Source: Nosema muscidifuracis
Taxonomy: Eukaryota; Microsporidia; Nosematidae
DNA: 64,000 nt
Direction of reading: 5' to 3'
Assembly: GCA_028335825.1 (NCBI GenBank)
Contig: JAIOKI010000006.1
Coordinates: forward strand, 310,001-374,000
In this document: positions 48,200 through 61,761 of the stretch, piece by piece
Position numbering within the stretch: the stretch's first letter is position 1
Layout of the letters: every line of letters starts with the position of its first letter
Program-made: the position numbers and the translations under genes
Notes under the pieces: model-generated
The model's input: only the letters and a program-made list of their open reading frames with translations
Database searches by the model: none
What the model was told of the DNA's origin: nothing

Positions 48200-50850
48200 T
48201 TCTTTCTTAAAATAATTAGTATTTACTAGACTATCGTATTTTTTCTTGTTTTCATTTTTAACCTTTCTCTAAATTAATCTATTGTTTGTGTAAATTTTAT
48301 TTTAGTCTTTCACATTCATAAAACTCAAAGTTTCGCTTCTTCTTAATCATTATGCTTTTCTTACTCTCCAATACCTCCGAAGTTCATATTTATCTTACGG
48401 TGATTGTTCATTTTCAAGCTTTCTAAAGTCATCTTGAAAACCCTTATAGGATATACGCTTCTGTTTATTTATTTAACTTGAGCTCAGTTTTATATTGTCG
48501 GCAATAGTTTGTTCCAATTTCATCAAATGCCACCATATACGAAATTATTTGTCGATTTAAAATTTATATAGTGATGTAATGTGATTCGGTAACATATCAT
48601 ATTTATGTTTTTTCTTAACTTCCTCCTGATTTATTATTAATAAATATTTTCGGTTTATGCTATTTTTATCGCTCTTTGTCTTCTCAATCCACTATACATA
48701 CTTTGTCGAAACACACTTATATACATATTGGTTTATTATTTTCCTGTATATCTGCAAGTGTATGCACCTTAATTTCTTGTAATGTCACTTCATATGCTAA
48801 CATCCTATCTCGCTGGGTTTTCTTATGGTTAACTGTCTTATGTTTTTAACAACAGTTGACACATTATTTTTTCCGCAAAAAAAACAATTTTTTAGGTTAT
48901 ATTTTCCCTTTGTCAGCCAGATGGCGGAGTTCTTTATACTTACTAGAGGGTATAATTTGTATCTATATAGTTTTGCGTAATTATTTTTACTAATCTTGCT
49001 ATATAGAGTTTCTTTCCAAAGGTTATCTAAAATTTAAGACACAAACTTTATATCTAATTAATACTTCTTTATTAAAAAAGGTTTTTTTCTAGTCAGATGA
49101 GAATTATTTTCTCTTTAATCTTCATTGCTGGTTTTCCGAGTCTTATAATTTTTTTTACTTTCTTAAGCATTAAAAAATAGGAGCAGTATTCTCTCACTCT
49201 TGTGATCTACATTTTTCTGACCTCTATCTAATTCTTTTGTAGTCATGTACAGTCCTTCTTAAAACTCCGAGTATTTGATATGTGGTTTTTGATTAGAATA
49301 TTTCAGAATGCTTCGTCGAGTTCTCTAAGTTCATCAGGTTTGGTCAATGCCAATATCATAGCTAATTAGTGAGATTGAATTTTCATTATCTGCTTAAAAA
49401 AGTTTTAGAATTCAACTTTGTTCTACGTATTTTTCATTTCTTTGTGACAATAGTAATTCTTTCTTCTGAATCTTCAATAATCCCAAATGTTTGATAGTCT
49501 CATGTCTTTCTAAAAGTTTAGCATTCTCTATATACTTTTAGTTATTGGTTACATATTTCTATTCATTCAAGTTCTACTGCCTTAAAATATGTTTGGAGTT
49601 CTTTTACCATTTCTTTAAATTCCCTATCATTAACTGTCAAAATTTCAAGGTAATCTAAAACAAGAAGTGGTTGCACGAGAACTACACATACTCAGATTAA
49701 ATTTTAATTTTTTGATAGATACCATTTAGCATTTTGCTTAATGAATTCATATATAATACAAATAAAAGCGTAGATAAACTATCATCCCATAGAATTTCTT
49801 TTTTAAATCTTTTGTTAATTGTTTTTTTCATTACTGGATATAATTTCTAAACTCAAGTTTCTTCTTATGTTCTCTATAAAGTCATCTATCAATTTGATAC
49901 ACTTCATGTGATATTTGTGTCTTACAGAATCATAAACATTTTTTACATATATACGTGGCCTATACTGAGTGCTACATTTGTGGAGCTTGTTCTTTGGCGT
50001 CTTGTACACATCTGATTTTTGCATAATAGATATTTTACCTTCAAAATATTCTGCAATGAATATTATACTTTCCTTGTCTTTCATCTCCAGTTATTTTTAG
50101 TGTGCTTTTTTTACAACTACTTTTTTCCTTTCTTTATGCGTGTGCTTCTGGTAACTTATTTTAGATAATTGAAATATTTTGGTCACATACGCTGTTGTCT
50201 TTCACGGTATAGTTGTGTAAAAAAATCCTATTGCTAAACTAATAGATTCTGGTATTTTTGTATCCAGTAAACTGAGCATATTTTTTGTGATCGTTTTGCA
50301 TTATCAATTTTTTTATTCTTAATCTTATGCCATGCTTCACTAAAGTATTTATCAATCTTCCCTTGTATAAATATATTATTCGATGAGACTTCATTTTATA
50401 TGTTTATAGGAGTTTCCATTATCTTAATCTTCTTGGGTTCCCTGCCTCGTCGACGATTATCTTTTGTACTATTTTATCATAGTCTTAGAAATGGACTCCT
50501 TAATTTTTTACAAAACATCTTTACTTTATTTCAGTCCCTCTTTGCATATGCATGTATTCATAACTCAAGATTACTTTGTAGGCTTTAATAAGCCGATCCT
50601 CCAGGGACTTGTCATCTAAAATTGCCATTAAAAAGGATATGTTAATTAAGAGAGTTGGGTCTACAAATTATTTATTATTTGTATTCTTGTATGGTTCATG
50701 TTCTATTTTATCAGTACAAGTTATTGATGTTGTTTTGTCGAAATTTGATTAAGTTTTTTTTTACTCTTCTTTAGATAATTTTATCCTATGAAAAATTATC
50801 AAGAAAATTCAAAAATATTTTCAGCAAGGAAAATTCAAGAGAATGAATTA
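48200..50850 (-). mobile_element. R4/Dong-like LINE, heavily decayed
   Basis: Minus-strand RT text YVKNVYDSVRHKYHMKCI lies in the frame at 49815-50084, followed by LSTLLFVLYMNSLSKMLN around 49730-49800. Further RT/thumb-like text with TKLNSK occurs near 49370-49430, and a CxxC-bearing C-terminal piece (NCFFCGKNN) near 48860-48960. The order and spacing match the element at 17080-20680. Many stops and frameshifts. Confidence 0.6.
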
Positions 50851-53800
50851 TTTTAGGACAAGACACCAAAACTTCTTAAAATATATTTAATTAAGTATTT
50901 GTAGCGTTGTAGCCAGTAAAGCATCCAAAACTCAAGTAATACTCTACTATACTCACTCTTGTAATATGATGTTTATATTAATATGCTAATTATTTTTTTG
51001 TGGATATATGTTGTATCTGCTCATGTAAGCTTTAGTTTTAGATAGATTTTGTGCTGAATTAATCATCCTTAGTTTTGATAAAAATTTTTATAAAAAATCA
51101 TTTTTTTAGTCAATACTATAGTATTTTTCTTAAATTATAGCTCTTTTAACTAACTATTTAGGAGTAAATTTTTTTGGGACTCATAAATTCCTCTATCTAA
51201 GTAGCTTTTTCTTGATTTTTATTGTCATATTTAGTGCTCTAGATTGTAAATATGTCTTGTTTCAGCTCTATAGTTTTTATTTCAGTTGATTGATATACCT
51301 TTCATTGCAATTACATAAGAAATAGTTATGCTTTATACATATTTACTGACTCACAATAAATACCTAAAATTTAAAACTCTTACATTTTCACTAGTTTTAT
51401 TGTATTAACAATTACAAAGCTTATAGTTTCTTACTTTGACAATTAAAAACTCTTTATTTTCATTCAATACAAATATGTCCTGTTATTATTATCATATTCT
51501 TACATTTTATGCTTTGTACACTTATTGCTTTTTTAAATGGTATGAATTTATTTATCTTTAAACCTCAATTTTTATGAAAGATAAGACCGAAATAAATAAT
51601 ATTTCCGTAAAATGTATTTTACTTTTGCTGGGAATAGGTGCACTTGTGGCTTGCTTAATGTGAAAAATATTGACTTGAATAATTTCATCTATTGATATTT
51701 ATTGCTTTATAGTTGTATTTAAGCAATAATATTTCAACATATTATACTGAAATTCTAAAAAAATCTATCTATATAAGTTCTATTTACTATTTATAATCAT
51801 TTCCGATTTTTTCAAAATATTTGCTTTCCATTTTTATCTTTGAGTCAACTTTATTTTGATATTTTTGTTAGTAAAATATTCTTTAAGTTATGTTTTCTCA
51901 TTTTTTGCATATTTGTAAACTTATAAATCCTAATGCCTCATTTTTTACTTTTTCTTGTAATAATTTTTAAAATAGTATAAATATTGAGAAAAAACTCATG
52001 TGAAAAGAATTAATAAAGCTTAATTGTGGTATTATTCAACAATGTCATAACGACTAACTTGATATTTCTTAAATTGATATTCTAGAAGTTATTTTATATT
52101 AATTTTTTTTACCGTAAGAAAATATATATAAATTCAGCACCAAGGCAGTCCAACATAAAGACACACCTCATACAAAAGAAATGTCCATGACATAAAAAGA
52201 TTAACATTCAAAGGACATTTATATCTATGACGAAAAGCAACATATAGATATATATTTAATGACCTGCTACTTACCATAAATGCTACACATTAATGTGCTC
52301 TTTTTAACATTTGTTTTTTCTCTAGTCATTTATTCACATTATTTTTTATTTATAGAAAACAAATTTAAAAAAGAGTTGAATATTACTCACAATTACTATT
52401 TGACTATAAGAAAGAATGTATTTCTAATTTTTCCTGATTATACTTTTGTGGATTAGTTCACATAAATCATCAAATTATAACTACAAAATGGTGAAGAGTA
52501 ATACTAATGAACTAGATAGTTAAAAAATATGCAGAATTACAGCAGATAAAATTAAAAATCATATTTTTATGCTAAAAGTAGATGAAACGGGTCAAATTTC
52601 AAAATTGAGAAATAAGTATATGCTTAAAATACAGATGATATGATTATTATTTAGAAAAAAAATGATGCTTTTTGTTTAAGCGAACGGAATCAACAAATTA
52701 CAAATATATATAGAAAAAAAACTTATCTCTGTTTTCATTAATAAGTTAAACACCTCAAATTTCTTAAAAAATTAGGATGCTAAAAGAAGCCCTTAGAAAA
52801 TATCTCAAAGTAATAGGAAGGTAGTTAAAGAACTATATTAGAGAGGAACTAAATACAGCCGCTTTTAATCACATTATTTACTACATAATATTAGAATCAA
52901 AAAGTATGTCTTGTATCTCTGAGGAGTGATACAGTGAAATTAAAGAGACTAATAGCATTGTTAAGACTTTTTAATTAGAAACCAAAAATCAAAGAAGTTA
53001 AAGTTAAACAAATGCAAAATCCTACAATAGTAGATAAATGAAATAAGAAGCTAAATATACAATATTACTTAAGATGATTTGCTTAATGTGAAATCGCACC
53101 GCAAAGATAACATTGCATAGTGTAAAAAATTATCTTTGTTGAATTTTTGTCATTACCTGAATTCATTCTTCAAAAGTTGATATATTTTTATTATAATATA
53201 AAAAAGTCACAAATTGCAATTTAATTTTATGAAATAGAACAAAAGAAACAGAGTATTCTAAAAGTAAAAATCATTAGAATTCAGGTCACTTTAATAAATA
53301 TATTCTAAATAACTTAAATTTGTCTTTAAATTCCTATTTTCAATTCTTCTCAAGATACACTAATAATACAACACTATAACCAAATATTAATTGGTTTTAC
53401 TTAAAATAAAATATTTTATAAGTTATCCACTGATATATGTTATCTATATCGGTTTTTAAAAGCCCTTAAGTATATTTTATTTACTTACTCTCTACTCCCA
53501 GCAATAACTTAAATACACGTGAAAGAAATTGAATATTGCCACTGAAAAAATGATTAATTAAAAATTAGAAATATTTTAACAGATTTTGTAGTAATAACTA
53601 GGATTTTGTAAATTTGAATTAAAAAATATTAATTTGAGACTTCTGAAAATTCTAGACCTTTCTTGCCTATTTACAAAGAACAGAGATTTACTTTGAGATG
53701 ATATGCAAATAAGAATTTTCTCTATTAAATTTGGGATTAACAAATAATGTTCTAATACGATCCTGTACTTACATCAGTTTATGATAGACTAATGCCTATC

Positions 53801-54099
53801 AACATCAAACATAGAATATTATATCTTCCTCTTACTTAAAAGGTGTATTTAAAAAAAATAATAATTTTAACAGTAATTAAAATATTAAACAAACAAAGTT
53901 ATAAGTTTAATACCAAGATGCTATTGAAGTTTATAATTATTTATTTAATTAAATATTAACAGTTATACAAAAAAAACATAATGTTAAATTGAATAAAAAC
54001 TTTGTATCGTATAATTTTAGAAATAACATATTACTTTACCATTTTAGATTTACATTTTCAGGATTATTTTCCTTAAAAAGAAATTACATATTAGACAGA
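50851..54099. other. AT-rich region, nothing recognised
   Basis: About 3.2 kb without supported coding or RNA features. Confidence 0.4.
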
Positions 54100-56250
54100 A
54101 AATTTTGCAGTCAGACTATTCAGGAAGCCATTAATAAATGATTTTGAGAATAGATTTCTAGGTATAATAGGATTAAAATCAAATTTTAATGTCTATTAAG
54201 ATATAAATCTTATGGATTACCGCTTTTAAATTGTTTGAATATAATGAAGGGCCTGAGAAAAGGAGTAATGTTTATGATAGAATTTGTACACTAAGTGGAA
54301 CATCAAACTCAATTTTTTTACTAAATTCATATTAAAGATTATCAAAGACAATATTACAACTTGTATAGAAACATAAAAATTAAAATTATGAAAAAGAAGT
54401 AAAAAGTGTATACAGGAAGAGGTTATGATTTACAATATATGTTAAAAAACTAAAGTCATTTTCTTTTATATAGAAAAAACATATGGCAAAAAAACATTTC
54501 AATAAATTTATAGAGTTGAATAAAAAATAAGGTCCATTGAAAATAAAAAGTGTCAGTGAATGATAGAAAAAAATTGACAAAAAAATAATTATTTTTTCTT
54601 GTATTCATAGAAAAACGAAAATCCCAAAATATAGTTTGAACATTTTAGATATTATTATAAAAAATTAAAGAATCTGATAAGTTTAGAAGTTACAGATGTC
54701 GATATGAATCTCACAATATAAGCATATAACAATAAAATCAAAAATACGTAGAATATAGGTGAACTATAATGTAAAATTATTGTAAAATAATGGTTTCTAG
54801 TAGATATACAACAGCTTTACATACACGATGATCTTTCTGAGTTTTTAAAATGCCATTAAAAATGAAAAAATAGCTGAATTTTAGAGAATAATGAATAACT
54901 TATTAAATAAATTCTTCTATAAAATAATAGTTGTATATATAGATAACATAGTCATTTTAGTGTGAGAGTAAAAAATGATGAAAAGAACGTGACTTTAGTT
55001 TTAGAAGCATTAAATATGTAGAAGTAAGAAGAATAAATTTCTGTGTCACATATTACAGATAATATCATTAATTAAGAACTACGGTTGATATTGAGACTAT
55101 TAAATCATTGTGCATTGTATATAAAAGAATTATATGACATACTAAAATTTAAAGAACAAGTAGCTAAATCAAGAATTGCTATGATAACAAGATATCTTGA
55201 AGAAAATTACATATTATAATGAAATAAATATATTTTGTATCGTTTAGAATTTCGGATATTAATACAGCCTTGATTTTGATGACAAATGTCTTTAAATATG
55301 ATGTGAGTCAATATTATCACAAGAATATAACGAAAAAATACGGTGTTATTTTCTTCATCTAATTGAAAGTCAAACAAAAAGAAATTGCTATGTGTCTGAA
55401 AAATAGCTTTATTTAAGTTATGTATCAATACAGTAAACACCTAATAATAACGATTAAAACATTTTCTAAAAAATATATAAGTATAAATTTGATTAATGAT
55501 AATATAATATTATATAAGCAGTATTAACCTAAATATTTTCAATCTTTATTTAGTTAAAGAAGTATATTTAAATTCATATCTATCAAAAAAATAGATTGAA
55601 GAAAGGTATAGTAGATATGAAATTAATATCAATATTATCATATAATAAGACAGATATAAATTTTATTATAAATTAGATTGTTATGGTGAATCTAAAGTAT
55701 TAGTAAAAGCAAGTTCACATTGATAATATAATAAACTTCTAAATAGCAGAAGTGAAGTACTTTAATTAAATGAAAATTTTTGTAATTCAATGATTTATTG
55801 TTATAGTAATGAAACGTTAAAATTAAATAGAAATTTTAAAATTGTAACAAAGAATCTACAAGTTATAAAATACAGAATCTTTATGTTATCTTACTTAATA
55901 ATTTATGATGAATATACGGTGAATATGAGGAACATTGAATAAAAATTGAGGAATATGGTTAAGTGCTTAAATATTATTATAATAATATAGAATATTGATT
56001 TATGATATACCATTAAGAAGTGTAAGAATGTGAAGATCTTGAGAGATATTTATAAGAAGAACCAGAATTGTTGAAAACGTAGATAATATTGAAAAGGATG
56101 AAATAGAAAAAAAAATCGAAGATGATTAAGAAATAGCTATAAGGTAATTAATGAGATTCGGTCAGAAAGATAAACTAGTGAAAAATAAGAATATTTTATA
56201 ATTTAGTATATTAGAACACAAACAGAAGTAAATAATATTGATTCTTGTAA
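54100..56250 (+). mobile_element. Ty3/gypsy fossil
   Basis: RT palm text on the + strand near 54800-54960 (an MPF/L-type block, then IIVVYIDNIVI), with later RNase H/integrase-like decay to about 56250. It is heavily broken, with many breaks. No LTRs identified. Confidence 0.5.
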
Positions 56251-56560
56251 ATGGTGAATAACAACAGTACTAGTATATAAGGATTATAGATTAATGAACA
56301 GAATACTTGTGAATGGATTAGAGATTGAAGAACTAAAGAAATTTAAGAAAGTATTTTACAGCAATAAATAAGAGCTAAAGTATTGAAATTAGAAAAGTGT
56401 AGGATTAAGATAATTAGAGGAGTTGGGATTGCAAAAAAGAGGATAGTGTATTTTTTAGGTATTGATAAAAAATACTGAAGAATTTAACAAAAGCATAGAA
56501 GAAATAAAGACATTCAATTTAATTAGATGTTTACTTCTTATTATTAATCAAAATACATAA
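56251..56560 (+). mobile_element. Second gypsy RT fragment
   Basis: Text near 56380-56470 (LKLEKCRI, then YFLGI) matches the RT segment that follows the catalytic motif in gypsy elements. It is downstream of and out of order with the fossil at 54100-56250, so it is probably a different insertion. Broken. Confidence 0.4.
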
Positions 56561-56639
56561 GCCTTTTTATAACATGAGATATCAATATCAATACAAATTC
56601 ACAGAATGACTATTACTAGTATATAACAGATCTATAAAC

Positions 56640-57232
56640 AATATATATAAAGTAATGTAGTTACTATATCAAGTCAAACTACCCCATCTACATCACAAAG
56701 AAATAAAACTAATATATTATCACCAAAAAATGAACATACACACAGTAAATGTTGCATACATATTTCATCAATAAAATATTTTACATCTTCAAGTAACAAA
56801 ACCCATCAAAAACCAAACCATCGTTACGGTCTCACATTACTGTTCACACAAGTAATCACCACGATCACTTCAACAACCAACGTCCCAGCACGTTCACAGG
56901 ATGGTCACCATTCTCAATCCTTAACTGGACACTCCAATCAACTTCTCGTTGTTCAACACAACCACCAGATTGTAACTCTTTTTATACAACATATATATTA
57001 TACTAGTACACTCAAACACACTACATATAACCTGTCAAATTTCATAAATCAGCAATTAATTATTAATTCTGATTTGTCAATTTAATTTATCAGTAGATTA
57101 AATAATACACAATGTAAATTATTTATTACTCATGTTGTAGTTTTCGTATGTTATATTGCACTGATTGATTGAGAGATTAAGATTTCTGAGACTAGATTAA
57201 TACTGACTAGAATGTAGATATGTTATTTTGTA
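56640..57232. other. rDNA 5' spacer with a C-rich, G-poor segment
   Basis: About 56640-57010 is unlike the surrounding DNA: C clearly outnumbers G on the + strand, with many CA and CAAC words and less AT. It may hold the rRNA promoter/upstream spacer or a solo LTR; no second copy or target duplication was found. 57010-57232 returns to AT-rich sequence leading into the SSU. Confidence 0.45.
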
Positions 57233-58467
57233 CACCAGGTTGATTCTGCCTGACGTAGACGCTATTCCCTAAGATTAACCCATGCATGTTTTTGAAGAAG
57301 TATCTGAAAAATGGACTGCTCAGTAATACTCACTTTATTTTATGTATATTGATGATAACTACGTTAAAGTGTAGATAATTGTATACAGTAAGAGTGAGAC
57401 CTATCAGCTAGTTGTTAAGGTAATGGCTTAACAAGGCAGTAACGGGTAACGGTATTACTTTGTAATATTCCGGAGAAGGAGCCTGAGAGACGGCTACTAA
57501 GTCTAAGGATTGCAGCAGGGGCGAAACTTGACCTATGGATTTTGTCTGAGGCAGTTATGGGAAGTAATAGATATTGTTTCATATTGTAAAAACATATGAG
57601 GTGATTAATTGGAGGGCAAATCAAGTGCCAGCAGCCGCGGTAATACTTGTTCCAAGAGTGTGTATGATGATTGATGCAGTTAAAAAGTCCGTAGTTTATT
57701 TTTAAGAAGCAATATGAGGTGTACTGTATAGTTGGGAGAGAGATGAAATGTGACGACCCTGACTGGACGAACAGAAGCGAAAGCTGTACACTTGTATGTA
57801 TTTTTTGAACAAGGACGTAAGCTGGAGGATCGAAGATGATTAGATACCATTGTAGTTCCAGCAGTAAACTATGCCGACGATGTGATATGAGTATTTGTAT
57901 TACATAATAGAAATTCGAGTTTTTTGGCTCTGGGGATAGTATGATCGCAAGATTGAAAATTAAAGAAATTGACGGAAGAATACCACAAGGAGTGGATTGT
58001 GCGGCTTAATTTGACTCAACGCGAGGTAACTTACCAATATTTTATTATTCAGCGAGAATGTTATTTGAGAATGATAATAGTGGTGCATGGCCGTTTTCAA
58101 TGGATGCTGTGAAGTTTTGATTAATTTCAACAAGACGTGAGACCCTTATAGACAGACACAATCAGTGTAGGAAGGAAAGGATTAAAACAGGTCCGTTATG
58201 CCCTCAGACATTTTGGGCTGCACGCGCAATACAATAGATATGAATCTTTATGGGATAATATTTTGTAAGAGATATTTGAACTTGGAATTGCTAGTAAATT
58301 TTATTAAATAAGTAGAATTGAATGTGTCCCTGTTCTTTGTACACACCGCCCGTCGCTATCTAAGATGATATATGTTGTGAAATTAGTGTAAACTACTTGA
58401 ACAAGATGTATTAGATCTGATATAAGTCGTAACATGGTTGCTGTTGGAGAACCATTAGCAGGATCAT
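57233..58467 (+). rRNA. SSU rRNA: Small-subunit (16S-sized) rRNA, microsporidian
   Basis: It starts CACCAGGTTGATTCTGCC and ends near AGGATCAT. Conserved landmarks are present in order: GTGCCAGCAGCCGCGG (57624), the AAATTGACGGAAGAATACC block (about 57965), GTACACACCGCCCGTCGC (about 58340) and the 3' TAAGTCGTAACATGGTTGCTG. The length of about 1235 bp is far shorter than a usual eukaryotic 18S and fits Nosema/Vairimorpha-type microsporidia. No insertion interrupts it. Ends are placed by homology, within a few bases. Confidence 0.97.
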
Positions 58468-58687
58468 ATCGAGTAACAGTTATTATACTATTAATATTTA
58501 TATATATATGTTTTACTAATATATATTTATATATATATATATTGTTATACTAATGTATATTTATTATATTAGATTATACTAATATGTATTTATATTTATA
58601 TTAGATTATACTAATATGTATTTATATTTATTAGATTATACTATTATATATATATGTTATACTAATATATATTATTTTATTTTACCC
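58468..58687 (+). other. Internal transcribed spacer with degenerate AT tandem repeats
   Basis: About 220 bp, almost pure A/T, with repeated units around TTATACTAATATGTATTTAT and a TATATA run. It separates the SSU from the LSU and is longer than the few tens of bases I recall for some close relatives. It is the only spacer: no ITS2 exists. Confidence 0.8.
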
Positions 58688-60248
58688 ACACATGGGATCA
58701 ATAGGATGCCACAGCGATGAAGGTCGTAGATGAATACGAAAGCATTGTTACCGAATATATACAGATGTGTATAGAGGACCCTTTGAACTTAAGCATATCA
58801 TTAGAAGGAGGAAAAGAAACTAACCAGGATTTCTGTAGTAGCAGCGAGTGAACAAGAAGCAACCCGTGATTGTAATCCTATTGGAGATGTAAATCACTAT
58901 TTTATTACTTATTTGTACAGAATATAATATTCGTTAGTTGAATAAAATAGTAAGTATCAGCGAGTAGGGCTGCTTGGTAGTGCAGTCTGAATACAGGTAG
59001 AATGAGATATCTAAGGTTAAATATAATGGCATACCGATAGCAAATAAGTACTGCGAAGGAATTTGTGAAAATGTGTGGGGCAGCCTTATGTTTAAGGACC
59101 CGTCTTGAAACACGGACCAAGGAGATTATAGTTATAGCAAGATAATGGCTCAGTCGTTATTAATATGACAAGTTATAACTATAAGACCCGAAACACAGTG
59201 AACTATGCATGTTCTGGTTGAAGATAAGCAACAGTTTATTGGAAGACCATAATCATTCTGACGTGCAAATCGATGATTTAAGATGTGTATAGTGGCGAAA
59301 GACCAATCGAACTGTGTGGTAGCTGGTTCACAGCGAAATGTCTCTCAGGACAGCAGTCATTGTATATAGGACATAGATGTAGGACACTGTTATAGTCTCG
59401 ACTATGAGAAATCTTTAATTCTATGGTCTTCTGTAGATTAGGTTTACAGAATGAATCTATTGTATGACTAGTGGGCACATGATTGTAAGAATGATGTGCA
59501 AAAAGGGATGAACCTTATGGAACATTAAATATTCTAAATAGTAGACAGTATACCATAAATATGATGAATACATTGAGACAGTAGGGCGGTTGTTATGGAA
59601 GTAGAAATCCGCTAAGAAACGTGTTACAACGTACCTACCGAATGTATTATTGTATAAAATGGAAGAAGATGACTACTTTTATGAGATGTTTCTATATGAG
59701 TATTTAGGTAGCTGTGCAATTTGTTTGTATTGAAGTATATGTGTGAATGTATATGGAAGAAACAAATGGGCCGATCTTGGAGGCAGTAACAATATATTTG
59801 TATAGATATAGACTAGGGTTTTCAATGGTATTGAAGTGAGTCGGTGTTATTGTAAAAACAAAGAAGATCAATAGTTCTTCACTTGACTACTGCAAGGCGA
59901 CTTGATGATGACAGTATATAAGCGGTGTAAGAAAAATGAATTAGACTGTGTGTACGTATGGATTGTCATGATAAGAAATACGTGTTATATGTATACTTGA
60001 TAAAAAAGAAGTAGTGTAGCCGTACCTATACCGCATCAGGTGTCTTTGTATCATAACAGATATTTTAAATTAAAGTAAGTAAGGGAATTCGGCAAATTAG
60101 ATCTGTAACCTTGGGATAAAGATTGGCTCTAGCATGCTAGAACTTTTACTATGTAAGGAATCTGACTGTTTATTAAAAACATAGCTTTTTGTATTACAAG
60201 AAGTGAATTCTGCCCAGTGCATTTATTGTTAAAGTTGTGTAAGCGAAT

Positions 60249-60301
<53 letters not shown>

Positions 60302-60400
60302 TTAATTGGTGACGCGCATGAATGGAGCAACGAGATTCCTACTGTCCCTACTTACAATTTTGTGAAACCACGAGACAAGGGAACGGGCTTGTTGTATATC

Positions 60401-60432
<32 letters not shown>

Positions 60433-60867
60433 TTAGTATGTTCTAATAATTATTCGGTATATTGTAGAGAGGTGGGAGATGATTTGTGAAACCACTAGTA
60501 TGTTTGAATATTTGTTTATTTGGATATATGGGGAGTTTGGCTGGGGCGGTACAGCTGTTAAAAAGTAACACAGCTGTCCTAAGGTAGATGAATGATGGAT
60601 GGTAACCATCAGTTTATTATAAGGGAATAAATCTGCTTTACTTTATACATATGACTGTATTTAGTAGGGAAACCTTGGCCTAGCGATCCCAATTACATTC
60701 ATTATGTATTGGGTGATTGAAAAGTTACCACAGGGATAACTGGCTTGTAGCAGGCAAGCGATCATAGCGACTCTGCTTTTTGATTCTTCGATGTCGTCTC
60801 TTCTGATCATCGTAGTGTATATGTTACGAAGTGTTGGATTGTTCACCCGGTAATGAGGAACGTGAGA

Positions 60868-60909
<42 letters not shown>

Positions 60910-61150
60910 TAAGTATTTTTGAGTGAACTTTGATAGTACGAGAGGAACTCTAAGTGATGACCACTGGTAGTGCGATTAACTATTAAGTTATGTTGCTTAG
61001 CTACGTCGTTTCGATTAAGGCTGAAAGCCTCTTAAGCCTGAAGCGTAGCTCAAAGATACATTTGGGAGAATACTACTCTATTAAGCAGAACTGTAAGAAT
61101 GAAGGTGTATGCCGACATTTTGAGGTTACTACTTTTTGTATTACAGTGTA
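58688..61150 (+). rRNA. LSU rRNA: Large-subunit rRNA with fused 5.8S-like 5' end
   Basis: The 5' end carries 5.8S-like text (GCGATGAAGGTCGTAGATGAA, about 58713) directly followed, after about 60 bases, by GAACTTAAGCATATCA of the LSU 5' domain, so 5.8S is not a separate molecule. Later landmarks: the GGCTGGGGCGGTACA block (about 60540), TACCACAGGGATAACTGGCTT (about 60725) and the sarcin-ricin loop AGTACGAGAGGAAC (about 60935). The 3' end is uncertain, between about 61130 and 61220. Length of about 2.45 kb is normal for the group. No intron or insertion seen. Confidence 0.95.
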
Positions 61151-61227
61151 GGTGTGTATGTAATTTGCATAGTTAAGATTGTTAATAAGAAAATTGATTA
61201 GGAATATGTTTTTAAGTAAATTATCTA

Positions 61228-61714
61228 AGATAAGGAATTACATTAAAATAAGATGTAATTTAATTAGATGATCTTCTGCGTTAGCTAATGCTCGTAGAAT
61301 CCCTCAGTATTATAGAGAACATTGCTTTCTATGTGAGGGAGAACAGGAAAATCTTGAACATTTCCTGTTAGATTGTCCATCCTTATCTGAGACAAGATCT
61401 CTTTATGAGAACAAAATTACAGAGTTAAATTCTTTAACTCTGACAAAAGTAGAACGAGTTAAGATGATCATTGGTAATATCAATGACATCAAGACTTCAC
61501 CAATAGGAAGAAAAGCTCTACTTGCAAGAGTAGAATTTCTTGATAAAATGATAGTACAAAGATATATCATTGTACAACAAAAGAGTAGACTTCATGTCTC
61601 ATCAGAGTAAAATCTGATACAAAAGTAGCTAATTTATTAGCAATAAAAGAATTAAATTCTGACCTGGGAGGGGTTTGGCTCAAAGCTGCATATTATGCTG
61701 TAGCATTCCGCTGA
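61228..61714 (+). mobile_element. LINE copy E, fragment abutting the rDNA
   Basis: An A-type LINE 3' fragment begins at about 61228 (matching copy A near 1085), about 80 bp after the LSU. It carries ORF2 C-terminal codons to TAA 61608-61610 with one Trp codon changed to TGA (near 61268). It then carries the first 100 or so bases of the 3' UTR, which stop at ATTCCGCTGA before the cloverleaf. It is truncated at both ends and joined to the chimeric LINE piece. Confidence 0.85.
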
Positions 61715-61719
61715 ATAAT

Positions 61720-61761
61720 ATGGGGTTAGACAATTGTAAAAAAAACACTCCGCAGAGATGC
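61720..61761 (+). repeat. 42-bp perfect direct repeat, first copy (second at 62126-62167)
   Basis: The two copies are identical, including an 8-A run, and both start at the ATG of the ORF1 reading frame. They are 406 bp apart and bracket the endonuclease-like segment. Confidence 0.9.

Noticed and set aside
56640-57040. Solo LTR upstream of the rDNA
   Set aside because: No convincing TG...CA boundaries with matching target duplications and no second copy in the window.
58500-58680. Telomere-like or microsatellite array
   Set aside because: The repeats are AT-only, degenerate and confined to the ITS.
57415-60846. Short minus-strand frames within the rRNA genes
   Set aside because: They lie inside conserved rRNA and carry no protein signal.
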